NCBI GenBank assembly: GCA_964480915.1
Contig: CAYZRS010000005.1
Location: forward strand, 62,001-126,000
Direction: 5' to 3'
Origin: CAWGCE01 sp964480915
GTDB lineage: Bacteria; Planctomycetota; Planctomycetia; Pirellulales; Pirellulaceae
Length of the DNA stretch: 64,000 nucleotides
Part shown: piece after piece, positions 8,240-17,615 of the stretch
Position numbering within the stretch: position 1 is the first letter of the stretch
Layout: every line of letters starts with the position of its first letter
Translations under genes and position numbers: made by a program
The notes under the pieces: model-generated
Databases searched by the model: none
What the model was told of the DNA's origin: nothing
Seen by the model: the letters and a program-made list of their open reading frames with translations, nothing else

Positions 8240-9295
8240 ATGACCACGCTATTACGTGACCGCAGTCAATCTCGTCGCTTCAACAACCGACCCATTCTGG
8301 CTCCGACCCGAATGCGTGCACTGATCGATGCCGAGCGACTAAAGCCCTACGGTGCTGCAACACCTGTCGCCATGGTGATCATCAGAGATGTCCTTCTGAA
8401 GACGGCTGACGAGATTTCGCACGTGGACGGCGTGGTGAAAATTTTCAACGAATGTTGCCGAAATGCGTCCCCCGAGCAGGTCCACGATTATCACTTAGGC
8501 TGGTTGGGGACGAATACACTTGCGATCCTCATGCCTTACACCGGGGCCAGCGACTCGACGGCGATTGCGGAGAGAATTTTATCGGAAACGAAACTACCTC
8601 GGCATTCCATTTGCCTCAGCTTTAGTGACATCGATCAAGCACAAGCCTCGTGCGAGTTCCAGAGAGCGCACCTTGGCGAAGCGCGTGTTCAACTGATGCC
8701 GTGGTGGAAACGGATGATCGACATTACGGTCGCTGCCACCATCCTATTTTTGACCCTGCCCATCCTCGCTGTGGCGGCGCTAGCCGTTCGAATGACCTCA
8801 CGGGGACCGGCAATTTTTCGGCAGATGCGCGTCGGCTTAGGTGGTCGTCCATTTGAAATGTTCAAATTGCGAACGATGCAGGTCGGTGCAGAATACGACA
8901 AAGACAAATTATTGGAACACAACGAACGCGACGGAGGTCCTTTCAAAATGGATCACGACCCGCGCGTGACTTGGGTTGGAACGATCCTCCGACGGACAAG
9001 TATCGATGAGCTACCTCAGTTGTTCAACGTATTGCGAGGCGACATGTCGATGGTCGGTCCACGGCCTCTACCGTGCGATGAATGGGTGCCAACGGAAGGC
9101 TGGTACGCTTTGCGGCACGATGTCACGCCTGGCCTGACCTGTTTCTGGCAAGTCAACGGCCGCTATCGCAATGTGACGTTCGAAGAGTGGATGAAGATGG
9201 ACTTGGATTACATAAGCCAGCGCACGATGCGAACTGACTTGAAACTGATTTTGCAAACGATCTACACGGTCGTTTGTCAAAAAGGCGCCAAATAG
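8240..9295 (+). CDS. Bacterial sugar transferase (polyprenyl-phosphate glycosyl-1-phosphate transferase) with soluble N-terminal domain
   Basis: This 351-residue protein should start the lipid-linked glycan by moving a sugar-1-phosphate to undecaprenyl phosphate. The catalytic half (from about residue 155) has one re-entrant helix (KRMIDITVAATILFLTLPIL), the KLRTM motif, RRTSIDELPQLFNVLRGDMS, VGPRP and the closing PGLTCFWQVNGR, all hallmarks of the family. Residues 1-150 are soluble and replace the four-helix membrane domain of WbaP/WcaJ; the segment GWLGTNTLAILMPYTG recalls a degenerate GGDEF-like fold. The ATG at 8240 is preferred over an upstream in-frame start at 8132 because the extra residues look non-coding. 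A BY-kinase-like gene follows after 9 bases. Confidence 0.9.
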   Translation: MTTLLRDRSQSRRFNNRPILAPTRMRALIDAERLKPYGAATPVAMVIIRDVLLKTADEISHVDGVVKIFNECCRNASPEQVHDYHLGWLGTNTLAILMPYTGASDSTAIAERILSETKLPRHSICLSFSDIDQAQASCEFQRAHLGEARVQLMPWWKRMIDITVAATILFLTLPILAVAALAVRMTSRGPAIFRQMRVGLGGRPFEMFKLRTMQVGAEYDKDKLLEHNERDGGPFKMDHDPRVTWVGTILRRTSIDELPQLFNVLRGDMSMVGPRPLPCDEWVPTEGWYALRHDVTPGLTCFWQVNGRYRNVTFEEWMKMDLDYISQRTMRTDLKLILQTIYTVVCQKGAK

Positions 9296-9304
9296 AGGAT
9301 CAAG

Positions 9305-9976
9305 ATGATTTCAAAGCCAGACAAATCGATGCTCCCTGCTGCCCGTCGCAAACTGGCTGAGCGAGGCCCTCACATCGAACGGGAAATAACCGAATACTAC
9401 AACGCGATGATTCGCAACTTGCGCTTGCGGACATACCTCGCACAGGATCGCGTTGCACTCGGCGTATGTGCTGCCCCCGGCTGTGGTGCCGCCAGCGTTA
9501 TCGCCAGCAATTTGGCAATCTGCTTGGCCAATTCGACCGAACGCAATCTCCTTTTTGTCAACGCCGACCCCATGAATCGCGTTCCGGAAGTCGTTTTCCG
9601 AAACGAGGCTCCCTCCGAGGGCATTTACGATGTCTTGCTGAACGATACGCCGTTTCGTGAAACCATCCGTGAATCGCATATCGCCAACCTGTTTACGATC
9701 ACGCCAGGCAGGTCGACCGACGACATTACAAGTGTCAGTTGCATGGTCCGATTCCGCGGGTTACTTGATCAGCTTCGAGACGAGTTCTCCATGGTCTTGG
9801 TTGGATTGCCGGTCGCCAGTGAACTGACGCCCTGTTTCGACATGGCGACCGAATTGGACGGTGTGATCGTTGAGTTTGAATCGGACCGTGTGAAACGTAG
9901 CGTTGCCAAAGCAACCGTTGATCAGCTAAATGCTGCGGGAGCCAACCTGCTCGGTTGTGTTTTCAAGCAGCTTTAA
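9305..9976 (+). CDS. CpsD/BY-kinase-like P-loop protein lacking the nucleotide-binding residues
   Basis: This 223-residue protein has the layout of the cytoplasmic tyrosine kinases that pair with Wzz-type proteins: an amphipathic N-terminus (EYYNAMIRNLRLR), a P-loop position (residues 57-64), a Walker A' strand and a Walker B strand. The key residues are gone. The P-loop reads APGCGAAS instead of the GEGKT/S pattern, the A' strand reads LLFVNADP (Asp to Asn86), and the B strand reads MVLVGLP where IxDxPP is expected. No C-terminal tyrosine cluster is present. It is therefore probably a pseudokinase or scaffold that binds the chain-length protein at 4273. An AGGATCAAG sequence precedes the ATG, 9 bases after the sugar transferase. 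Confidence 0.75.
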   Translation: MISKPDKSMLPAARRKLAERGPHIEREITEYYNAMIRNLRLRTYLAQDRVALGVCAAPGCGAASVIASNLAICLANSTERNLLFVNADPMNRVPEVVFRNEAPSEGIYDVLLNDTPFRETIRESHIANLFTITPGRSTDDITSVSCMVRFRGLLDQLRDEFSMVLVGLPVASELTPCFDMATELDGVIVEFESDRVKRSVAKATVDQLNAAGANLLGCVFKQL

Positions 9977-10058
9977 ATCTCACTTCGATTCTTTCGTCGC
10001 GAAAGCGGAATCGCCCCTGCGAGTTTGTGTGGCCCGCGGTTTAGATTGATAGCATTCC

Positions 10059-11402
10059 ATGAGTACCGGCATCCCCAGCTTGAAACCGACGTCATCGACG
10101 AAGGCCCCTTCGAAGCTTGCATCGCTGGGCCGAACTGCGAAACGGCTGGCGTTCAGTGGCGGAATGATCGCGCTTTTCGATCAGGTCATCGTCAGCGCGA
10201 CCAATTTTGGCACCAACATCGCCGTTGGCAAATCTTCCAGTCTGGACGAATTGGGCGTCTACACCCTGGCTGTCTCGCTGCTCTACTTCTGTCGCAGCTT
10301 TCAAGAACAGCTTGTCGCGTCACCGTATACCGTTTATCGCCAACGCATGTCCGAGGACGAGCTGCCCGCCTATAACGGCAGCAGCTGCTTCCATCAGATC
10401 GTCGCCACGATATTGACGTTTGTGTTGGTTGCCATCGTCGCCATTGTGGCACGGCTCTTCGCCAGTTCTGATCGCTTAGCGCCCGCGTTGTTCATTCTGC
10501 TGTTGGCCTATCCGTTCTTCATGTTTCGTGAATTCTTCCGCAAGCTGGCATTTGCTCAGTTTCGTTTTGCGACGGCGCTCACGATGGACATCGGTGTCAT
10601 CACGCTTCAGCTGGGACTGTGCTTTGCGCTGTGGTGGTTCGATCAGTTGGGCAGCGTCACCGTCTTCGCCGCCATCGCCATCTCGTCGATCGCCGCTTGC
10701 GTCTACTGGCTTTCGAAGAAAGAAATGAAATTCGACTTCCGACGGGATCGATTCGTCCCGGACTGGATTAAAAATTGGAATTTCTCGAAGTGGGCACTCT
10801 GCACATTCTTTATGGGATGCTCCACACCGTACCTGATGCCATGGTTTGTCGCCTGGGTCCGCGATCGGGAAACGTCGGCGCTCTACTTCACCTGCGCAAC
10901 GCTCGTGGGGCTGGCCAACATGGTACTCAACGGGATCAATAATTTATTGGGTCCAACTTCGGCTCGCGCTTTCGCCGAGGGAGGAGTGCCGCGATTGTGG
11001 AACATTTTGCTCAAGGCGACTGCGGCTGTTGCGGCGCTGCTGGTTCCCTTCTGCCTTTTTGTTTGGCTGGCCGGTGGCTGGCTGCCCCATCTTGTCCTTC
11101 GAGATACGCCACCTGACTTGCGGCTACCACTTTTCATCCTGGCAGGTCAGTTACTAGTTAGCGGCATCGGCACCGTCGCCGGCAATGGCCTGTGGGCCAT
11201 CGACCGGCCGAACCTCAACATCGTGGCCGACGCCACGCTGCTTGTGACGACGTTCGGATCCGCCTATTGGCTCGTACCCGACCACGGGGTGAGTGGAGCG
11301 GCCGCTGCCGTTCTCATCGGAGCCGTTTTGGCGGCGATCCTCAGGTGGTTCGCATTTTGCCGACAGGTCGGTTTCCCGAAAGCATCGATTTCCACCACGT
11401 AG
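10059..11402 (+). CDS. Polysaccharide flippase-like membrane protein (Wzx/MATE-type)
   Basis: The product has 447 residues and about 12 hydrophobic segments, with the polysaccharide-transport layout: a charged N-terminus, a first helix at LAFSGGMIALFDQVIVSATNF, the NIAVGKSSSLDELGVYTLAVSLLYF region typical of Wzx N-termini, and an AIDRPNLNIVADATLLV segment in the C-terminal half. It should move lipid-linked repeat units across the inner membrane before polymerisation. It lies 82 bases after the BY-kinase-like gene and 90 before the GT2 gene, in the same direction. Wzx proteins diverge strongly, so substrate cannot be inferred. Confidence 0.8.
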   Translation: MSTGIPSLKPTSSTKAPSKLASLGRTAKRLAFSGGMIALFDQVIVSATNFGTNIAVGKSSSLDELGVYTLAVSLLYFCRSFQEQLVASPYTVYRQRMSEDELPAYNGSSCFHQIVATILTFVLVAIVAIVARLFASSDRLAPALFILLLAYPFFMFREFFRKLAFAQFRFATALTMDIGVITLQLGLCFALWWFDQLGSVTVFAAIAISSIAACVYWLSKKEMKFDFRRDRFVPDWIKNWNFSKWALCTFFMGCSTPYLMPWFVAWVRDRETSALYFTCATLVGLANMVLNGINNLLGPTSARAFAEGGVPRLWNILLKATAAVAALLVPFCLFVWLAGGWLPHLVLRDTPPDLRLPLFILAGQLLVSGIGTVAGNGLWAIDRPNLNIVADATLLVTTFGSAYWLVPDHGVSGAAAAVLIGAVLAAILRWFAFCRQVGFPKASISTT

Positions 11403-11492
11403 CCCGCCGTTCGATCGTCGAGCCGTTATAATACGAGTATCCTACCGGGCCGCTGATTTGGGTCCGATTTCATCTCCAACCTACTTGGCTTC

Positions 11493-12698
11493 ATGATGCT
11501 TTCCCATTTGATTGTTGCTGCTGCGATCGTCCTGTCTACCATCGCGTTGGTGCCAGCTTTGATCCTGTTCTTCCAAGCATTATTGGCGCTGTGGCCCAAG
11601 AAACATCGCTTCGGGCAGATTGAAAATTCGCAGCCAAGGACCGTCGTCCTCATTCCGGCTCACAATGAAGGCATCCGTCTCCAACGCACGATTCGCTCGA
11701 TCCTAAAATCAAAAACCGACAATCTTCGTATTCTTGTCATTGCAGACAACTGCACCGACAACACAGCCGAGATCGCTCGCGAGTGTGGCGCGGACGTTGT
11801 GGAACGTTTTAACAAGGAGAAAGTCGGAAAGGCCTACGCCTTGGGTCATGGTGTGGAGCAACTGCGTAGCGATCCACCAGAAGTGGTGATCGTCATCGAT
11901 GCCGATGCTGCCATGGGCGGCGCCGGACCAGAGCGGATTGCTTCCATTGCCAAGTCGCTCCGTCGCCCAGTCCAGTCGTTGAACGTGATTGATCGACGCG
12001 AACGGAACGAGAACAGCAATTCGATCGTTTCGACATTAGGAAATCGCCTCCACAACGTCGTCCGTCCGCTGGGCTACGCTCGCTTGGGACTTCCCTGCTT
12101 GTTGATGGGAAGCGGCATGGCCTTTCCGTGGGATGCCATCGAAGCGGTCGGGCTGGAAAACGACGAATTGGGCGAAGATAAACAGCTGGGAATCGATATG
12201 GCAATGGCCGGGTTTCCTCCGATTTTTTGTCTTGAAACCAAAGTCGCCAGTCATCTCACAGAAGACTACGCCGGTTTTGTTGGGCAACGAACAAGGTGGG
12301 AGCAAGGACACCTTCTTTCTGCAGTGCAACAGATCCCGCGCATGGTCGTGCAAGCCTTTCGTCGAGGACAGTTCTATTTGCTGGCGATCGCCATCGATTT
12401 GGCGGTACCGCCGATCGCCGTCACCGCCATTTTGTGGTTCGTCGCGTTTTGTGCTGCCACCTTGGCGTGGCTGGTTTCGCAAGCGCTGCTGCCGCTACAA
12501 CTCACGCTCACAGCGGCTGGCTTACTGTCGGCCGTGCTAGGCATCACGTGGTTTGGATTCGCCAGACGCCGTGTTCCGTTTCGCAGCCTGCTCGACGTCC
12601 CGATGTACGTGCTCCGCAAGTTACCAATATACGCCAGCCTGATTGCCAAAGGTCCGCAACGAGTTTGGTTGCGATCTGATCGTTCGACGTCAAAATGA
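11493..12698 (+). CDS. Family 2 glycosyltransferase, membrane-anchored
   Basis: The product has 401 residues. An N-terminal membrane segment (about 3-30) is followed by a GT-A domain: VVLIPAHNEG, the nucleotide-sugar segment VIADNCTDNTAEIA, the metal-binding VIDADAAM and the processive-type motif QRTRWEQGH near residue 270. Two or three C-terminal membrane spans (about 298-350) follow. The D, DxD and Q/RxxRW pattern is that of cellulose-synthase-like GT2 enzymes, which extend glycan chains on the inner membrane. It ends 6 bases before the WecG-like gene, so both are likely on one transcript. Confidence 0.87.
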   Translation: MMLSHLIVAAAIVLSTIALVPALILFFQALLALWPKKHRFGQIENSQPRTVVLIPAHNEGIRLQRTIRSILKSKTDNLRILVIADNCTDNTAEIARECGADVVERFNKEKVGKAYALGHGVEQLRSDPPEVVIVIDADAAMGGAGPERIASIAKSLRRPVQSLNVIDRRERNENSNSIVSTLGNRLHNVVRPLGYARLGLPCLLMGSGMAFPWDAIEAVGLENDELGEDKQLGIDMAMAGFPPIFCLETKVASHLTEDYAGFVGQRTRWEQGHLLSAVQQIPRMVVQAFRRGQFYLLAIAIDLAVPPIAVTAILWFVAFCAATLAWLVSQALLPLQLTLTAAGLLSAVLGITWFGFARRRVPFRSLLDVPMYVLRKLPIYASLIAKGPQRVWLRSDRSTSK

Positions 12699-12704
12699 TG
12701 CACC

Positions 12705-13475
12705 ATGATTCGAAATAGCTCGAACCGAATACTCTTGAGCGGCGTTCCTGTCGACCCGGTAACGCCCGAAGAGCTTGCCGACACGCTGGTCGCTTGGTCG
12801 GACCAAGCACGTCCTCGCAACGAACCGCCCAAGCATATCAGCTATGTCAACGCGCACGTCCACAATCTGGCAAGAGCGAACAATGCACTACGAAGCACTC
12901 TGCGGAACACGTCGCTTTGTTATGCCGACGGAGCCAGCGTCGTCTGGGCCTGCCGGCGTTTCGGTGCAAATATTCCGCCGCGTCTGACAGCGGCCGACTT
13001 TCTTCCGAACGTGCTACGGTCTTTGACGGAGGCAGACCGTCGCGTCTTCTTCTTGGCTGGGGCTCCGAATATTGCGAACCGTGCCATCGCCTCGCTGCAG
13101 GAATCTGTTCCGAATTTCTCACCCGCCGGGATCCATCATGGCTACTTTGCTGAGGATGAATCGTCTCAGGTCGTCGCCGAAATCAACGCGGCGCGGCCAG
13201 ACGTCTTGATCGTCGGCATGGGCACGCCACGGCAAGAACTGTGGGTCGACGCATACAGAGACACTCTTCAAGTGCCGGTTGTGTGGACCGTTGGCGCGCT
13301 GCTCGACTACTTTGCCGGCACGGAAAAGCGTTGCCCGCGTTGGATGGGCGACAATGGACTCGAATGGCTTTATCGCTTGATGATGCATCCACGTCGAATG
13401 GCCAGTCGATACCTCATCGGCAACCCTCAATTTGTAGCAGCGATGCTCCGCGGCAAGTTAGAACACGTCGCTTAG
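12705..13475 (+). CDS. WecG/TagA/CpsF family glycosyltransferase
   Basis: The product has 256 residues, the usual family size. Conserved blocks appear in order: ISYVNAHVHNLARAN near residue 45, YADGASVVWACR, RLTAADFLP, FFLAGAPNIANRA, and VGMGTPRQELW near residue 168, followed by TVGALLDYFAGTEKRCPRWM. These are GT26 enzymes, which add N-acetyl-mannosamine or a related aminosugar to a lipid-linked acceptor. It is the last gene of the EPS run and converges on the nuclease gene with only 12 bases between stops and no hairpin terminator. Confidence 0.92.
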   Translation: MIRNSSNRILLSGVPVDPVTPEELADTLVAWSDQARPRNEPPKHISYVNAHVHNLARANNALRSTLRNTSLCYADGASVVWACRRFGANIPPRLTAADFLPNVLRSLTEADRRVFFLAGAPNIANRAIASLQESVPNFSPAGIHHGYFAEDESSQVVAEINAARPDVLIVGMGTPRQELWVDAYRDTLQVPVVWTVGALLDYFAGTEKRCPRWMGDNGLEWLYRLMMHPRRMASRYLIGNPQFVAAMLRGKLEHVA

Positions 13476-13487
13476 CGAAAGGTGGCT

Positions 13488-16277
13488 CTAACGCTGCGGG
13501 ATGTCCTCTAAGCACAGGTACTTCCACGAGTCGTAGCTCAGTTTGAGATTGACCGGCTCGTCGAAATCATTTTTCAAGATGCGTCCAATCACTTCGCGCG
13601 CTTTCTCATCGGCCGTCTCCAACGTCGCTTCATCCCAATTGGCACAGTAGACGCCCGTCTCGGTGGCATTCTTCCCCAAAATGAAATACCCCAACTGCGG
13701 TTGTCCGGAGACGCCGAACTTCTTCGCCAGATGGCGATAGAGCGGCAATTGCAAGTCGAGCCACTCACCACTCTTCCAGTGAGTATCTTCTGGCTTCTTT
13801 TTCTCACTCTTATCAAACGTCTTGTAGTCGAGCACTCGGTAGACGCCTTGGTCTTCGTGATAATCGATGCGATCGATGCGTCCGATGATCGCCACCTCGT
13901 GGCCGTCGAATTCCCACACGACATCGACGGTCTCGTCCTCTTGCGGTTTGTTGGACGATTCGGAGTAAAAAATCCGCCAACCTTCATCGATCAAGCGAGC
14001 TTGCTCGACGGCGAAGAATTTAAAGCGCTGTTTGATCTGGCTCAGCTGAATCTGAACGGCCGCCAGTGGTTTGGAGCCAAGCCGTTTCTGCGATTCGTCA
14101 TCGAGCAATCGATTCAGCCGCTGTTCGATCTCTTGAGGATGATTGCTGTCCTTCCCATCGGAATTGCCAAACCGGCCCAACACTTCGTGAACAAGCGTTC
14201 CGAATTCGGCCGCATTCAGTTCGTCAAAGTCATGCTCCACCGCCTTCAAATTCAGCCGCTTCGAGAGATAGTAGCGATACGAACACTTGAGGAACTCCTT
14301 AAAATCGGTCACACGAATGCGATCGATCGGAGGCTGTGGTTCGATCGGCGGCACCGTAAACCCGAATGGTCGGTCTTCGACGTCAAAGAGGCTGGCCGCG
14401 CTGTTGGCAGCGGAAGAATCCAAAATCCGTTCCCAACGACGCGCGACCTCCTCCGGATTCGTGGCAAACAGCAGACGACTCGGTTTCAACGGATTGCCTT
14501 CGGCATCGCATTTCGACGTCACCAGATGGATCGTCTTGCGAGATTCGCACAAGACGGCCAGCGCGTACGCATCGCGAGCGTAACGCCGACGATCGTCGTC
14601 GATTTGCAGGTGCTCGCGCACACGATTCGGCATGAAGAGGTCAGAAGTAATCGCTTGCGGCACGATCCCCTCGTTCAAACCACCAACGAACAGATGGGGC
14701 GCATCATCCAGTGGCAATTCCAGCCACCCGAGAAGCTCCACCGCGTTCGGTTCTTGCGCCGCCGGCACGTTGTCACCATCGACTTGCGAAAGGACCAGCT
14801 GCATGACCTCACTCGAAGTCATTTGTGGCGAGCAATGATCGGGGATGGCCACGATCAGATCGATGGCCGACTGCAATCGTTCGCAAACAGCAAACTCAAA
14901 TCGATTGTCGACATCATTCGACAGTTTCGGCATCGCACCGTAGAGCTCGGCCAAAATATCACTGAGCACTTTGGCCCACTGTGCTGCCGGTTGTGCAGGG
15001 CCCAGCAAACGTCCGCGCAGCGCCGCCAGCGCCACAAGCGCCGGCTCGGTCCCCCGATAAGTCGGCGCTCTCTCGGACAATTCGTCCAACGAAGAGGGCA
15101 ACGTCGCTTCATGAAATCGATCCAAGCGATCAAGCCAGTCGTCCTTGATGCCCTGTTCGGTCAACCAACTGCCAATCTGAGGATGTCGCGCTAGTGTAGA
15201 GAGATTGGCAAACCGATCGTCGACCAACCACTCCTGCAAACTCTTGATCAACTGGTAGGGCCCCGATTCCTCAATCACGCGGCCGGGCCCCCAGCGACAA
15301 GGAACTTCCAGCTCGGCAAACACGCGTCTCACAAATGGGACGAGCCGTTCATCGGCACAGCCAATCCGCACTTCATCAAATCGAACGCCGTCCTCCAATG
15401 CACCCACTTGCGTGGCCAAAATCCGAGCTTGATCGACGGGGCGTTCGGCGACGCTCCACTGCGCAGCGTGGATGTCGATGGAACGCTCGCACCAGGCATC
15501 GACTTTGAGGCAACCCAGAGAGTCAAACGTGTCCGCCCACGATTCTGGAGCGTGGACCAACGCCGTCACGCGATCGCTCACCTGCGCCAACATCTGACGC
15601 ACCGTCCGTCCTAGATCGCTCGTTCCCAATAAGAAGACGTCCGAATCAATTTGGCACTCTTCGTTGCGCACTGCCACAAGCCGGGCCGTTTGCTGATCCC
15701 ACAATGATTCGGCGTCCAGTTGTTGCAGGTACTGATCTTGAAGAACAGCCATCGCTTGCCATCGCGACGATTCGGGAAAGTCGGGTAACGTGGCCGCCAT
15801 TTCGCAGACATCGGCGAAACTGAGCCCTTCGGCTGCCAGCGCTCGATATTGTCGCCACAGCACCGTTCCATATTCGAGCCAATCCGATTCACTCCAACGA
15901 TGGGCCGCATCTCTCGATTTGGGACTCGGTGCACCGGGAAGGATGTGACGTAGCGAGCGCACGTCGAGTAATTTCAAACCACGCCCCCACATCATTTGTT
16001 GCAATGGAATGGAAGCGAATGGACGCTGCGGACGGTATAGTAACTCGGGAAGATGACTGCCGGTGACGACACGCGGCGCTAACAAGCCGGCGTTCTGTTC
16101 TTCACAGCGGCGCAACAGATGAGCCCGTAACCGGCGGCCGACTCGACCGCCCGGCACGACGACAACGACCGAGCTTAAATCGACCAATTTGCCGGTGCGG
16201 TAACGATCGACCAGCAGCCGGCTCGCCGACTGCACGGCCGGTTGTTCAAACCGAAGAAATTCGCGTTTCGCTTCCAT
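13488..16277 (-). CDS. PD-(D/E)XK nuclease / AddB-like recombination protein
   Basis: The product has 929 residues. The C-terminal nuclease domain contains RVTDFKEFLKCSYRYYL, GTLVHEVL, AIIGRIDRID (acidic ligand) and YRVLDYKT (the D-x-K of the active site), then LQLPLYRHL: the RecB/AddB nuclease signature. The N-terminal half resembles an inactivated UvrD-like helicase: VVVVVPGGRVGRRLRAHLL stands where a P-loop would be, with no GKT/S. Such proteins work with an AddA helicase-nuclease at double-strand breaks; no addA is in the window. It lies downstream of a GT4 gene on the same strand with a 93-base gap. A long frame exists antisense to it but shows no family signature. Confidence 0.83.
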   Translation of the reverse strand: MEAKREFLRFEQPAVQSASRLLVDRYRTGKLVDLSSVVVVVPGGRVGRRLRAHLLRRCEEQNAGLLAPRVVTGSHLPELLYRPQRPFASIPLQQMMWGRGLKLLDVRSLRHILPGAPSPKSRDAAHRWSESDWLEYGTVLWRQYRALAAEGLSFADVCEMAATLPDFPESSRWQAMAVLQDQYLQQLDAESLWDQQTARLVAVRNEECQIDSDVFLLGTSDLGRTVRQMLAQVSDRVTALVHAPESWADTFDSLGCLKVDAWCERSIDIHAAQWSVAERPVDQARILATQVGALEDGVRFDEVRIGCADERLVPFVRRVFAELEVPCRWGPGRVIEESGPYQLIKSLQEWLVDDRFANLSTLARHPQIGSWLTEQGIKDDWLDRLDRFHEATLPSSLDELSERAPTYRGTEPALVALAALRGRLLGPAQPAAQWAKVLSDILAELYGAMPKLSNDVDNRFEFAVCERLQSAIDLIVAIPDHCSPQMTSSEVMQLVLSQVDGDNVPAAQEPNAVELLGWLELPLDDAPHLFVGGLNEGIVPQAITSDLFMPNRVREHLQIDDDRRRYARDAYALAVLCESRKTIHLVTSKCDAEGNPLKPSRLLFATNPEEVARRWERILDSSAANSAASLFDVEDRPFGFTVPPIEPQPPIDRIRVTDFKEFLKCSYRYYLSKRLNLKAVEHDFDELNAAEFGTLVHEVLGRFGNSDGKDSNHPQEIEQRLNRLLDDESQKRLGSKPLAAVQIQLSQIKQRFKFFAVEQARLIDEGWRIFYSESSNKPQEDETVDVVWEFDGHEVAIIGRIDRIDYHEDQGVYRVLDYKTFDKSEKKKPEDTHWKSGEWLDLQLPLYRHLAKKFGVSGQPQLGYFILGKNATETGVYCANWDEATLETADEKAREVIGRILKNDFDEPVNLKLSYDSWKYLCLEDIPQR

Positions 16278-16370
16278 GCTGGAGCACTCACTGGCGTCAA
16301 GAAATAACCTGGTCCCGCATCATATCGGGTCGAGGCTCGCTTGCCACTAGCTCCACGTTGCACTTGCCTG

Positions 16371-17579
16371 TTACCTCTGGCCTTCGAGGGCCAGAATTTC
16401 GGCGTAGACCGCGGCACAACCGCTGGCCATGGAGGCGTCGGAAAACTTAACTGCATGACGTTCGATCGCCGACTGCCTCAGTGTTTGCCAATCGAGTTCT
16501 CCCCGCACGACTGAGCGAATGGCTCGTGCCAAATCCTCCGCGTCGCCCGCTTTCGCCAAGACGCCATCGCGCCCGTCTCGAACCGCTTCGGGAACGCCCT
16601 CCACGAATGTACTCACGACGGGAACCCCAGCCGCCATCGCTTCCAACACCACCATGGGGAGCCCTTCGCCAAACAGGCTGGGCAGCACGAACAGATCCAT
16701 TTGTGTGAGCTCGGCATTCACGTCCTTGCAGAACCCGGTCCATTCAACCGCTTCGGTCAGTTCCAATTCTTCGACCAGATGTTTCAATGATTGACCGTAT
16801 TCTTCGGTCTCGAACGGCCCCACGGCACGCAGTTTCACCGGCAGCCCTTCCTTCCTCAGGATCGCCAATGCCGTAAGCAGCACCTCCATCCCCTTGCGTG
16901 GTCGAATGAGGGCCACCGAACCGATGGTCCACGTGTCGGTCGGCAACTGATTCGAGCGCTGCTGATCGCTGAGCGGCACTCCATTGGGAACGACGCGAAT
17001 TTGATCGTCTCGAAAACCTTCCGTCTTCATATGTCCGGCAAGACTATTGGAAACGGTGATCAACTTCGTAGCTCGTTTGAGGCTCACCGACTCGATGTAC
17101 CGGTTCAAGATGTTTTGCAGCCAGCGCGTCGAATCGCGACTGGTCGGACTGTGGACGTGATAGACCAAAGGGCGTCCCGTTCGCAGCGCGACCAACGCAC
17201 CGAGCATCGCGGTCCGAGGCGTGTGGGCATGCAAGATGTCGTAGGGTTCGTCTCGAACAATCCTGCAGATCTGTTTGACCGCCTGAATATCCCACCGCGA
17301 CTTCATTGGCGTGAGATAAATCTGTGCCGATTCCGCTTCGCACAACTCCGGAAATTTCCCCGGTTTCACGCAAGCCAATCCGACGCCAAATCCGTTCTCC
17401 GGCAACCGCTGAGCCAACAGATCCTGGACTCGTTCTGCGCCCGAGTAGTGCTCACCATTGATGAGATGGAGGACTTTACCTAGCTGCGAAGGCAGCGCCA
17501 TCGCTGCGCGATTCATCGGAATGATGACGGGCGTCGTCGACGAAGGGTGACTGTTGAAGTTCGTAGCGTCAGTCGTCAT
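16371..17579 (-). CDS. Family 4 glycosyltransferase (GT-B fold)
   Basis: The product has 402 residues with the GT4 layout. The N-terminal Rossmann half contains VLHLINGEHYSGAERV, ILHAHTPRTAMLGA and VYHVHSPTS. The C-terminal half contains TVSNSLAGHM, VVPNGV, IGSVALIRPRKGMEVLLTAL and the donor-binding E-x7-E motif in FGEGLPMVVLEAMA. It should transfer a sugar from a nucleotide donor to a cell-envelope acceptor. The start at ATG 17579 leaves a 25-residue Ser/Thr-rich lead; the ATG at about 17516 is an alternative. It lies outside the main EPS block on the opposite strand and may serve a different glycan. Confidence 0.88.
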   Translation of the reverse strand: MTTDATNFNSHPSSTTPVIIPMNRAAMALPSQLGKVLHLINGEHYSGAERVQDLLAQRLPENGFGVGLACVKPGKFPELCEAESAQIYLTPMKSRWDIQAVKQICRIVRDEPYDILHAHTPRTAMLGALVALRTGRPLVYHVHSPTSRDSTRWLQNILNRYIESVSLKRATKLITVSNSLAGHMKTEGFRDDQIRVVPNGVPLSDQQRSNQLPTDTWTIGSVALIRPRKGMEVLLTALAILRKEGLPVKLRAVGPFETEEYGQSLKHLVEELELTEAVEWTGFCKDVNAELTQMDLFVLPSLFGEGLPMVVLEAMAAGVPVVSTFVEGVPEAVRDGRDGVLAKAGDAEDLARAIRSVVRGELDWQTLRQSAIERHAVKFSDASMASGCAAVYAEILALEGQR

Positions 17580-17615
17580 GATTGCCTTGACCTCTGATGG
17601 ATAAAATGAAACTGT

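Noticed and set aside
13701..15194. Long open frame (497 codons) on the plus strand across the AddB-like nuclease gene
   Set aside because: It is antisense to a gene with clear nuclease motifs, is rich in Arg, His and Gln, and shows no domain of its own.
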